Assembly (NCBI GenBank): GCA_945877365.1
Contig: CAMCRV010000001.1
Coordinates: forward strand, 1-64,000
Direction: 5' to 3'
Length of the DNA: 64,000 bases
Source of the DNA: an uncultured Clostridia bacterium
GTDB lineage: Bacteria; Bacillota; Clostridia; Oscillospirales; Oscillospiraceae
Part shown: in pieces, positions 49,178 through 57,480 of the stretch
How the letters are laid out: the number at the start of each line of letters is the position of its first letter
Numbering within the stretch: position 1 is the first letter of the stretch
Position numbers and translations under genes: made by a program
The notes under the pieces: generated by a model
What the model was told of the DNA's origin: nothing
Seen by the model: the letters and a program-made list of their open reading frames with translations, nothing else
Database searches by the model: none

Positions 49178-49200
49178 GCGCAGGGGCTTTTCCCTGCGCT
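49178..49200. terminator. Hairpin between convergent genes
   Basis: GCGCAGGGGCTTTTCCCTGCGC. Confidence 0.55.
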
Positions 49201-49208
49201 ACATAATT

Positions 49209-49457
49209 CTACTTCTGAACAAATTCCTGCCAGCGAAAGCCAAAGCTGCCGTCTTCCCTTTGAATACAGGGGATGCCTATTGCGCCGTTTCTTTTGATTT
49301 CGTCAAACGCAGGATCCTCCCGCAGCTTGAGAAAGTCCTTCAAATTTTGCAGACTGTCTGCAAAATCCAGATAGACATATTCAACCCCCAGCTTATCAAA
49401 AGCCTTGCGGCACTGGACGCAGTCCTTGCAGAGCATACTTCCGTAAACCTTTAACAT
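49209..49457 (-). CDS. glutaredoxin-like protein
   Basis: MLKVYGSMLCKDCVQCRKAFDKLGVEYVYLDFADSLQNLKDFLKLRE...GIPCIQREDG. Confidence 0.82.
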   Translation of the reverse strand: MLKVYGSMLCKDCVQCRKAFDKLGVEYVYLDFADSLQNLKDFLKLREDPAFDEIKRNGAIGIPCIQREDGSFGFRWQEFVQK

Positions 49458-49468
49458 AATCGTTTCTC

Positions 49469-50341
49469 CTACAGTATTGCAATATAACGCAAAATATTTT
49501 TCAGAATCCGGGTTTGGGCATCCATGGCGGCTTTCAGATAGTCCTGAGATGCATCTTCCTGCTGCCATGCACAGCAGATCGAAGCCCCCACGCAAACCGC
49601 ACAGCCATGGCCGAATTTGTCAAAGGCAAAAGAACAGTTTTTCGCATTGCCGCCGGGATAGTCCAACCCCTCCACCAGCAGAAACTGGGATGGATACTTC
49701 CCCCGAAGGGTCTGCAGGCTCTGGGGTGCAGTAGCCGCCGCGACACAGCCCACCAGAGAATATCCGCTCTTTCCAATCAGGCTTACCCCCTGACGGTTGG
49801 CATAGTCCGCCGCGGCAAGATGGACAAGCCGTGTTCCCGCAATAAGATCCTGAAGCTCAGGTGCCGATTTATTGGCAGTTCTTGCCAGAACAAAAACACT
49901 CTTTTTACTGTTCTTGCACCATGGAAGGAACGGCCGGATGGCATCACTTCCCAGATAGCCAGAGATGACCAGACCATCACAGGGAAATTCGGACGGATTG
50001 CTCAGGAGCGTGTTGGCTGCGATCTGAGCCACAGTGGGAGAGAAAATCTCCGGAGCATCCAGAAGCACATAAAGCCCGGCTTCTTTGGCGGCCTGCAGGG
50101 TCTGCTGAAGCTGAGAAATTCCTTCCGTACCCATCAAAGCAAAGGCAGCAAAGCCGATGCGCACACCGGGAAGAATTCCCTTCATGCAGCCGATCAGCTC
50201 CCGGGAAAACAGGCCATAGGCCTCTGCGTCAGAACGCCCTTCCCGAAGCTGGGGCGGAATCTGATCCGGCGAAAGGGTAAGATCCAAAATAATGGGATTC
50301 TTTCGTTTTCGGATTTTATCCTGTAACACATCAACAGACAT
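49469..50341 (-). CDS. OMP decarboxylase (PyrF type 2)-like protein, probable non-canonical or inactive homologue
   Basis: Long collinear resemblance to PyrF type 2 (VRIGFAAFALMGTEGISQLQQTLQAAKEAGLYVLLDAPEIF; DGLVISGYLGSDAIRPFL; VFVLARTANKSAPELQDL) but DAKRxD is replaced by DAPEIF. Confidence 0.7.
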   Translation of the reverse strand: MSVDVLQDKIRKRKNPIILDLTLSPDQIPPQLREGRSDAEAYGLFSRELIGCMKGILPGVRIGFAAFALMGTEGISQLQQTLQAAKEAGLYVLLDAPEIFSPTVAQIAANTLLSNPSEFPCDGLVISGYLGSDAIRPFLPWCKNSKKSVFVLARTANKSAPELQDLIAGTRLVHLAAADYANRQGVSLIGKSGYSLVGCVAAATAPQSLQTLRGKYPSQFLLVEGLDYPGGNAKNCSFAFDKFGHGCAVCVGASICCAWQQEDASQDYLKAAMDAQTRILKNILRYIAIL

Positions 50342-50455
50342 TTCGCTCCCTCCTTTTTGTCATTATAGCATATTTTTTTACCAATGCAACGACAAAAAGC
50401 TGACAGATTTAATTTTTTCGTGCTGGGCATACTAGCATTGGAAGGAGGGAATCCA

Positions 50456-50641
50456 ATGAATGCAAAAGGATGGGCACTCACGGCGGGAATTGGTGCCGCT
50501 GCCGGTGCCGTGGCAGTTCTGATGATGCCTCGGACAAACCCTACCAGAAGACTTGCAGCGAAGGCCGCAAACAAAATGGAGGATGTGGCCTGGAAGGTTT
50601 CTGACACCATTTCCAGCAAAATGGATCAGATGGATTTCTAA
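50456..50641 (+). CDS. small membrane-associated protein
   Basis: MNAKGWALTAGIGAAAGAVAVLMMPRTNPTRRLAAKAANKMEDVAWKVSDTISSKMDQMDF; GGAGGG RBS. Confidence 0.6.
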   Translation: MNAKGWALTAGIGAAAGAVAVLMMPRTNPTRRLAAKAANKMEDVAWKVSDTISSKMDQMDF

Positions 50642-50802
50642 GGAAGCACTGATTAAATCGTCGAGAGCCTACAGCGAGAGATTTTGCTTCCTGAGAAAGT
50701 TTGGAAAAGCGAGGAATACTGCATGTATTTCCGGTTTTCCAAACTGCACGGAGGGAGTAAAAGATCCGCTGCTAAGCCGAAGACGATTTATTCAGCGCTT
50801 CC
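50642..50802. repeat. MITE-like element / nested inverted repeat with 21-bp terminal arms
   Basis: GGAAGCACTGATTAAATCGTC vs reverse complement of the right end GGAAGCGCTGAATAAATCGTC (19/21); inner perfect 11-bp arms AGTTTGGAAAA/TTTTCCAAACT. Confidence 0.65.
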
Positions 50803-50813
50803 CTGAGCAAAAG

Positions 50814-50834
50814 CCGGGAGGCAAAGCCTCCCGG
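50814..50834 (-). terminator. Rho-independent terminator of clpE-like gene
   Basis: CCGGGAGGC-AAA-GCCTCCCGG followed on the minus strand by CTTTTG. Confidence 0.75.
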
Positions 50835-50845
50835 TCGATTTGTTC

Positions 50846-53143
50846 TTACTGAATATCCAGAACAACCTTGTCTTCGGATGTGCGGATATGAATGGAAGAA
50901 ATGGGGTTTTCAAAGCTGTCGATAATTGCCTCCGAAATGGGATCCTCCAGCTCCTTCTGGATGGTGCGCCGGAGGTTCCGGGCACCATAGGTGAGAGAAT
51001 ACGCCTTCTTGACCAACAGCTGGCGAAGATCTTCCCCCCATGTCAGACTCAGGCCCCGGGCGTTGAGACTGTCTCTCAGCTCAGCAAGCATGATGTCCGC
51101 AATCCCCAGGAAGTTTTCTTCCGTCAGATGATGGAAGGTGATGATCTCATCCACACGGTTAATGAACTCCGGACGCAGGAATTCGCCGAGTGCCTTCATG
51201 GTCTTTTCCTTGACCATATCGGTCTGCGTGCGGCCAAAGCCCAGCCCGCCGACACGGCCTTCCGACCCGGCATTGGAGGTCATAACAATCACGGTGTTTT
51301 CAAAATTGACCACCCTGCCCTGAGCATCCGTAATGCGGCCGTCATCCAGAACCTGCAGCAGTACATTCAGCACATCCGGGTGTGCCTTCTCAATCTCATC
51401 AAACAGAACGACGCTGTAGGGGCGGCGGCGGATTTTTTCCGTCAGCTGCCCTGCCTCATCATAGCCCACATAGCCCGGAGGGGAGCCGATGAGCTTGGAG
51501 ACCGTATGCTTTTCCATATACTCCGACATATCCAGACGGATCAGGTTATCCACACTGTCAAACAGGTCATTGGCCAGCTGCTTGACCAGCTCTGTTTTTC
51601 CCACACCGGTGGGGCCGACAAAAATGAAGGAAACCGGCTTTTTCTTGGGGCTGATGCCCACCCGATTCCGACGGATAGCCCGGGCCACCGCATCCACAGC
51701 CTCATCCTGACCCACAATGTGAGTTTTCAGGCGGTCAGACAGCCCCTTGATCTGCTGATACTCCTGTGCCTTGATCTTGGAAGCCGGAATCTTTGTCCAA
51801 AGCTCAATGATTCTGGCAAGATTCTCCATGGTGACAGCGGGAGCAGGCAGCTTTTCCAGCTCCTCAATCTTCCCGGCCAGCTGCATCAGCTTGCTGCGCA
51901 GAATTGCCAGCCGCTCATAGTTCTGGTTCTCCGTATCCTCGTTGAGCATACGAAGCTCCAGCTCATAGTCATCCCGTTCCTTCTTCAGCTCTGCCAACTG
52001 GGATATCTCCTTACAGTGCAGATTCACATCCGAGCAGGCCTCATCCAGCAGGTCGATGGCCTTATCCGGCAGGAAACGATCGGTGATATAGCGCTCCGAC
52101 AGCACCACACACTGATGGGCAATCTCCGGAGAAATAGAGACGCCGTGGAACTGGGAATACGCCTTGGCAAGTCCCTGCACGATCTGGCTTGCCTCTGCAA
52201 TGGTAGGCTCCGCAACGGTAACCGGCTGAAAGCGGCGTTCCAGGGCGGCATCCTTTTCGATATATTTCCGGTATTCTGCAAAGGTTGTGGCGCCGATGAC
52301 CTGTATTTCTCCTCGGGAAAGGGCGGGTTTCAGGATATTTGCCGCATTCATGCTGCCCTCTGCGTCACCGGCACCCACCAGATTATGAACCTCATCAATC
52401 ACCAGAATGATATTGCCGCACTCCTTGATCTCACCGATCAGGCTCTTCATGCGGCTCTCAAACTGACCACGGAACTGGGTACCAGCCACCAAAGCCGTCA
52501 GATCCAGCAGAAAAACCTCTTTGTCCCGGAGCTTGTAGGGAACATCTCCGGCGGCGATTCTCTGGGCAAGACCCTCCGCAATGGCAGTTTTGCCAACGCC
52601 CGGCTCGCCGATCAGACAGGGGTTGTTTTTCTGGCGGCGGTTGAGAATCTGGATGACCCGCTGGGTCTCCACATCCCGACCAATGACAGCATCCAGCTTC
52701 CCTTCTTTGGCTCTGCCGGTGAGATCCATGCAGTAGCTGTCCAGAAACTTGTGTTTCTTGTTCTTCTTTTTCTTGTCTTTTCCCGGCTTTTCCTCTTCCG
52801 TCTGTTCTCTGCCGGGCACGGGAGGCATGGGCATATTGTTGGAGGAACCGCCAAACAGCTGGTTCAGCAGCGGAAAAGTTGCCGTCTGGCTGTCCATATC
52901 ATCGTCGTCAGAATCCTCTCCGGGGGTAATCTGGCCAAACATGCTGCTCATTTCATCACTGATGAGATCCAGATCATCCTCGGAAATCCCCATCTGTTTG
53001 ACTGCTTCGTCAATCTGGGGAATTCCCAGACTCCGGGCGCACTTCAGGCAGTAGCCCTCGTTCATGGTTACACCGTTTTCCATTTTGGTCAGAAATACCA
53101 CAGCAATATTCTTTTTGCACTTGGTGCACATTTTCGGTTGCAT
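50846..53143 (-). CDS. ATP-dependent Clp protease ATP-binding subunit with N-terminal zinc finger (ClpE/ClpC-like)
   Basis: [43 protein letters not shown]1 [21 protein letters not shown]2 [15 protein letters not shown]. Confidence 0.93.
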   Translation of the reverse strand: MQPKMCTKCKKNIAVVFLTKMENGVTMNEGYCLKCARSLGIPQIDEAVKQMGISEDDLDLISDEMSSMFGQITPGEDSDDDDMDSQTATFPLLNQLFGGSSNNMPMPPVPGREQTEEEKPGKDKKKKNKKHKFLDSYCMDLTGRAKEGKLDAVIGRDVETQRVIQILNRRQKNNPCLIGEPGVGKTAIAEGLAQRIAAGDVPYKLRDKEVFLLDLTALVAGTQFRGQFESRMKSLIGEIKECGNIILVIDEVHNLVGAGDAEGSMNAANILKPALSRGEIQVIGATTFAEYRKYIEKDAALERRFQPVTVAEPTIAEASQIVQGLAKAYSQFHGVSISPEIAHQCVVLSERYITDRFLPDKAIDLLDEACSDVNLHCKEISQLAELKKERDDYELELRMLNEDTENQNYERLAILRSKLMQLAGKIEELEKLPAPAVTMENLARIIELWTKIPASKIKAQEYQQIKGLSDRLKTHIVGQDEAVDAVARAIRRNRVGISPKKKPVSFIFVGPTGVGKTELVKQLANDLFDSVDNLIRLDMSEYMEKHTVSKLIGSPPGYVGYDEAGQLTEKIRRRPYSVVLFDEIEKAHPDVLNVLLQVLDDGRITDAQGRVVNFENTVIVMTSNAGSEGRVGGLGFGRTQTDMVKEKTMKALGEFLRPEFINRVDEIITFHHLTEENFLGIADIMLAELRDSLNARGLSLTWGEDLRQLLVKKAYSLTYGARNLRRTIQKELEDPISEAIIDSFENPISSIHIRTSEDKVVLDIQ

Positions 53144-53237
53144 GACTCGTCACTCCTCTACTCAGGAAGTATTCCTTTGGGCTGAAGTATAGCACAAAGG
53201 AAGCAAAAATGAGAAAACAAATTGTAAACGGTATGAC

Positions 53238-54017
53238 TTACCGCGTCCAGTCGCTGCTGCACTCAAAGGATTCAACGCCGTCATCATACCACAGATGGGT
53301 CATATAGAGTCCCCCGGCAGGCACGGTGGGGCCGGCGGCTGTTCGGTTACCGGATTCCAAAATTCTCCCGATCTGCTCCGGGAGAATCTTCCCCTCCGCA
53401 GCATATACCACAGTTCCTGCCATGGCTCGGGCCATATTATACAGGAAACCGTTGGCGCATACCTTCAGCCGGATAATCTCCCCCATTCGCTCCACGCGGA
53501 AATAATACACCGTGCGGACGGTGGATTTCACATCCGTCCCCACGCTTCTCACTGCGGCAAAGTCATGGGTGCCCACAAACTGATCTGCGGCAGCCTGCAT
53601 AATCTTTTCGTCCAGATGTCTGGGGTAAAACCAGGCGCGGTTCACATAGAAGGGATCCTTCAGTCTGGAATTATAGATCTGGTAAGTATATTCCTTGCGA
53701 ACACAGGAGCCGATGGCATTGAACCTGTCATGGACTTCAAAGGCCTTCGTCACCACAATATCGCAGGGAAGATGGGTATTCAGAGCATAGGGCAGACGCT
53801 CGGCCGGAATGGTGGACTCGGTGCGGAAATTCGCCACATAGACCCGGGCGTGGACCCCGGCATCGGTGCGGCCGCAGCCGGTCATGTGCACAGGATGCCC
53901 CACCACCATCTGCGCTGCTTTTTCCAAAGTCTGGGCAACCGTTGACAGATTTTTCTGAACCTGCCACCCGTGATAATCCGTACCCAGATAGGTTAAAATC
54001 AAGGCGATATTACGCAT
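53238..54017 (-). CDS. truA: tRNA pseudouridine(38-40) synthase
   Basis: LTYLGTDYHGWQVQ; MTGCGRTDAGVHARVYVANFRT; GFLYNMARAMAGTV. Confidence 0.96.
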   Translation of the reverse strand: MRNIALILTYLGTDYHGWQVQKNLSTVAQTLEKAAQMVVGHPVHMTGCGRTDAGVHARVYVANFRTESTIPAERLPYALNTHLPCDIVVTKAFEVHDRFNAIGSCVRKEYTYQIYNSRLKDPFYVNRAWFYPRHLDEKIMQAAADQFVGTHDFAAVRSVGTDVKSTVRTVYYFRVERMGEIIRLKVCANGFLYNMARAMAGTVVYAAEGKILPEQIGRILESGNRTAAGPTVPAGGLYMTHLWYDDGVESFECSSDWTR

Positions 54018-54024
54018 AGATACC

Positions 54025-54831
54025 TCACATTCCGAAACTGCCGAGAGCCAGAACTGCAGCGACCAACGCAGCCATCAGGGCAAAGGTAACCAGATCACCC
54101 CGATGAAAATGCAGCAGCTTCATCTTTGTTCTGCCCTCTCCGCCCTGATAGCAGCGGCACTCCATGGCAGTGGCCAGCTCATCCGCGCGGCGGAAGGCAC
54201 TGATAAACAGGGGTACCAGAATGGGAATCAGGGCTCTGGCCCGATCCATCAGGCTGCCGTTTTCAAAATCCGCCCCCCTCGCCTTCTGAGCAGACATAAT
54301 TTTGTCCGTTTCCTCAATCAGAGTGGGAATAAACCGAAGGGCAATACACATCATCATGGAAAGCTCATGCACCGGCATATGCAGTCTCTTCAGTGGGCTC
54401 ATCAGAGATTCCAGTCCATCGGTCAGAGAAATGGGAGAAGTGGTGTAAGTCAGCAGAAAGGTGCCGCTGACCAGCATCAGAATCCGCACAACCATAAACG
54501 CAGCCCGCTGTACACCGCCGGAGGTGATTACAATTCCCAGAACCTGAAACAGGATCTTCCCTTCCCGGTTGAAAAACAGGTTCAGAATGCCGGTAAATAC
54601 CAGGATCATGGCAAGGGGCTTCATTCCCCGGACAATGGCCTTCCCGGGAATTTGAGAAACCCGAATGGCTGTCAACAGCAGAAGCAGCAGAAGGCCATAG
54701 CCAATCCAGCTTCTTGCGCAGAACAGCGCAATGATATAGGCCAGCAATGCCAGCAGCTTCGTTCTGGGATCCAGCCTGTGAACAGGTGAATTGCCGGGGA
54801 AATACTGCCCCAGCGTGATATCCTTAAGCAT
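54025..54831 (-). CDS. ecfT: energy-coupling factor transporter transmembrane protein
   Basis: GNSPVHRLDPRTKLLALLAYI; SAQKARGADFENGSL; AMECRCYQGGEGRTKM. Confidence 0.94.
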   Translation of the reverse strand: MLKDITLGQYFPGNSPVHRLDPRTKLLALLAYIIALFCARSWIGYGLLLLLLLTAIRVSQIPGKAIVRGMKPLAMILVFTGILNLFFNREGKILFQVLGIVITSGGVQRAAFMVVRILMLVSGTFLLTYTTSPISLTDGLESLMSPLKRLHMPVHELSMMMCIALRFIPTLIEETDKIMSAQKARGADFENGSLMDRARALIPILVPLFISAFRRADELATAMECRCYQGGEGRTKMKLLHFHRGDLVTFALMAALVAAVLALGSFGM

Positions 54832-55684
54832 GGACAGCCTCCTTCCGGTTCTTTAGCGCACTGACGGCCTGCTCGATGGTATACACCCCGGGGACATCCA
54901 GACCCATCTGCCGCAGATGCAGAAAAACCTGAGTAACCTGTGGAATATTTAAGCCCATGTTCACAAGCTCATCCGTATGGGCAAAGATTTCATCCGGCGT
55001 TCCGTCCATGGCGAGCCGGGAGCCGCTTAAAACCAAAAGCCGGTCTGTCAGGCGCGCCACATCCTCCATGGAATGACTTACCATCATGATCGTAGCGTTT
55101 TTGGACTTTCGGTAGGCCGCGATGTTGGAGAGGATCTCCCTGCGTCCGGAAGGATCCAGCCCGGCAGTTGGCTCATCCAGAATCAGGATTTCCGGCTCCA
55201 TGGCTATCACACCGGCAATGGCTACCCGTCGCTTCTGACCGCCGGAGAGGTCAAACGGAGACGCCTGAAGCTGTGCATCCGTAATGCCCACAAAGCCGGC
55301 AGCCTCCCGTACCCGGCGATCCACTTCCCCGGCGGGAAGTCCCATATTTTTGGGGCCAAAGGCAATATCCCGGTAGACGGTTTCCTCGAACAGCTGGTAT
55401 TCCGGGTACTGAAATACCAGACCTACCCGAAACCGCGCCTGCCGCGTCAGCTTTTTGTCCGACCAGATATCCTGTCCATCCAGAATCACACTGCCGGAGG
55501 TGGGCTTCAGCAGTCCGTTGAGCTGCTGCATCAGGGTGGATTTTCCGGAGCCGGTGTGTCCGATAATTCCAATAAATTCCCCACGATTTACAGAAAAGGA
55601 AACATCCTCCAGAGCGGTGTGCTCAAAAGGCGTTCCTGCACTGTATACATATTTCAGATTCTTCACGGAAAGAATCGGTTCCAT
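54824..55684 (-). CDS. ecfA2: energy-coupling factor transporter ATPase
   Basis: GHTGSGKSTLMQQLNGLLKPTSG; LSGGQKRRVAIAGVIAMEPEILILDEPTAGLDP. Confidence 0.94.
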   Translation of the reverse strand: MEPILSVKNLKYVYSAGTPFEHTALEDVSFSVNRGEFIGIIGHTGSGKSTLMQQLNGLLKPTSGSVILDGQDIWSDKKLTRQARFRVGLVFQYPEYQLFEETVYRDIAFGPKNMGLPAGEVDRRVREAAGFVGITDAQLQASPFDLSGGQKRRVAIAGVIAMEPEILILDEPTAGLDPSGRREILSNIAAYRKSKNATIMMVSHSMEDVARLTDRLLVLSGSRLAMDGTPDEIFAHTDELVNMGLNIPQVTQVFLHLRQMGLDVPGVYTIEQAVSALKNRKEAVHA

Positions 55685-55702
55685 CTCTCTTCCTCCTACG
55701 GA

Positions 55703-56563
55703 TCAGGTTGCAGTTCCGCCCCCGACCGCATCAAAAATTGCCCGGGCACAGTCTTCACAGGACAGCTTGTCCAGAGGCAGGTGAAAGCCGCATTGGTTCA
55801 ATTTCCAACACAGCTCTACCGTCTCAGGGGCTTCCAAACCAATGCCGTGCAGCATTTCCACCTGAGAAAAAACCACCTCAGGTGTTCCGTCAGCCGCAAT
55901 TTTTCCTTTGTGCAGCACCACAACACGGCCGCATCTGGCGGCCTCATCCATGTGATGGGTGATCAGAACCACAGTAATCCCCTTTTCCCGGTTAAGGGCG
56001 AGAATCGTGTCCATCACTTCCTGCCGTCCTCGGGGATCCAGCATGGCGGTGGGCTCGTCCAGAACGATACATCTGGGTTCCATGGCAATGACCCCGGCAA
56101 TGGCCACCCGCTGCTTCTGTCCGCCGGACAGAAGGTGGGGTGCATGGTTTCGATATTCATACATTCCAACCTGTTTCAGTGCCCTGTCCACACGCTGCCG
56201 GATCTCCGGACTGGCAATTCCCAGATTTTCGGGGCCAAAGGCCACATCCTCTTCCACTACATTGGCCACAATCTGGTTGTCCGGATTCTGAAATACCATG
56301 CCCACATTTCTCCGGACGGACATAATCCGCTCCTCCAGCGAGGTGTCAATTCCGCAGACATATACTTTACCGCCGGTAGGCAGCAAAATGGAGTTAAAAT
56401 GCTTGGCAAGCGTGGATTTTCCACAGCCGTTTGTGCCAAGAATGGCAACAAAGCTGCCTTCCTCCACCATCAGATTCAAATCCTCAAATACGGCAATGCC
56501 GGGCGTGTCGTCCACGCCCGGATAGCTGTATGCCAGATGTTGTGCTGAAATGATCTCTTTCAA
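55703..56563 (-). CDS. ecfA1: energy-coupling factor transporter ATPase
   Basis: GTNGCGKSTLAKHFNSILLPTGG; LSGGQKQRVAIAGVIAMEPRCIVLDEPTAMLDP; TTG start with GGAGG RBS. Confidence 0.92.
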   Translation of the reverse strand: MKEIISAQHLAYSYPGVDDTPGIAVFEDLNLMVEEGSFVAILGTNGCGKSTLAKHFNSILLPTGGKVYVCGIDTSLEERIMSVRRNVGMVFQNPDNQIVANVVEEDVAFGPENLGIASPEIRQRVDRALKQVGMYEYRNHAPHLLSGGQKQRVAIAGVIAMEPRCIVLDEPTAMLDPRGRQEVMDTILALNREKGITVVLITHHMDEAARCGRVVVLHKGKIAADGTPEVVFSQVEMLHGIGLEAPETVELCWKLNQCGFHLPLDKLSCEDCARAIFDAVGGGTAT

Positions 56564-56576
56564 ATAGATTCCTCCA

Positions 56577-57449
56577 TCAGGGTGTCCATCTTCCCGTGGC
56601 GCCGCAGGGTAAAACCAGGCCGGATGCCGTAACCGGCAAACCCAGTTCACCCGCTGCTGTTTTGCCGCCGAATTTCTTTCCGTATACCACATCCGCGGCA
56701 TAGGAAACCGCAGAGGGAGCCAGGCCTGTGGTATAGGAGTTGATGATCACAAACAGCGGATCATCGCTCAGCAGCTTTACCGTTTCCTGCAGGAAGGGAT
56801 AAAAGCTGGTTTCCATCTTCCAGATTTCACCACTGGGCCCCCGACCATAGCTGGGAGGATCCATGATGATGCCGTCATAGCGGCGTCCCCGGCGGATCTC
56901 CCGCTGGATGAACTTACCGCAATCATCGACGATCCAGTGGATAGGTCTGTCAGCCAGACCGGAGACCTGCGCATTTTCCTTGGCCCACTGAACCATTCCC
57001 TTGGAGGCATCCACATGATACACCTCTGCACCGCCGGCAGCAGCTGCCAGCGTAGCGCCCCCGGAATAGGCGAAGAGATTCAGCACTCTTACGGGGCGGT
57101 GGGATGCAGCGTCAGAGACCTTTTCCCGAATAAAATCCCAGTTGGCTGCCTGCTCCGGAAACACGCCGGTGTGCTTGAAGTTCATAGGCTTCACATGAAA
57201 GGTCAGATAATCCTTGTAGTGAATCTGCCACCGATCCGGCAGGTCATGGTCGGACCAGCGACCGCCGCCTGTATTTGAGCGGATATACCTGGCATCAAAG
57301 TGCTTCCACTGCGGTGCATTGCGGGGGGTATTCCAGATAACCTGGGGATCCGGGCGCACCAGAATATACTTTCCCCATCGCTCCAGACGCTCACCGTCAG
57401 AAGTATCTAAAACTTCGTATTCTTTCCATTCGTTGGAGATCCAAAGCAT
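56577..57449 (-). CDS. class I SAM-dependent rRNA methyltransferase (RlmI-like, COG1092 type)
   Basis: RVLNLFAYSGGATLAAAAGGAEVYHVDASKGMVQWAKENA; YDGIIMDPPSYGRGP; start chosen at ATG 57449. Confidence 0.88.
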   Translation of the reverse strand: MLWISNEWKEYEVLDTSDGERLERWGKYILVRPDPQVIWNTPRNAPQWKHFDARYIRSNTGGGRWSDHDLPDRWQIHYKDYLTFHVKPMNFKHTGVFPEQAANWDFIREKVSDAASHRPVRVLNLFAYSGGATLAAAAGGAEVYHVDASKGMVQWAKENAQVSGLADRPIHWIVDDCGKFIQREIRRGRRYDGIIMDPPSYGRGPSGEIWKMETSFYPFLQETVKLLSDDPLFVIINSYTTGLAPSAVSYAADVVYGKKFGGKTAAGELGLPVTASGLVLPCGATGRWTP

Positions 57450-57480
57450 GGAAATACCTCCTTCTCTCTCTTTCTTGGAA

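Noticed and set aside
50840-53185. 781-aa plus-strand ORF
   Set aside because: Antisense shadow of the Clp ATPase gene.
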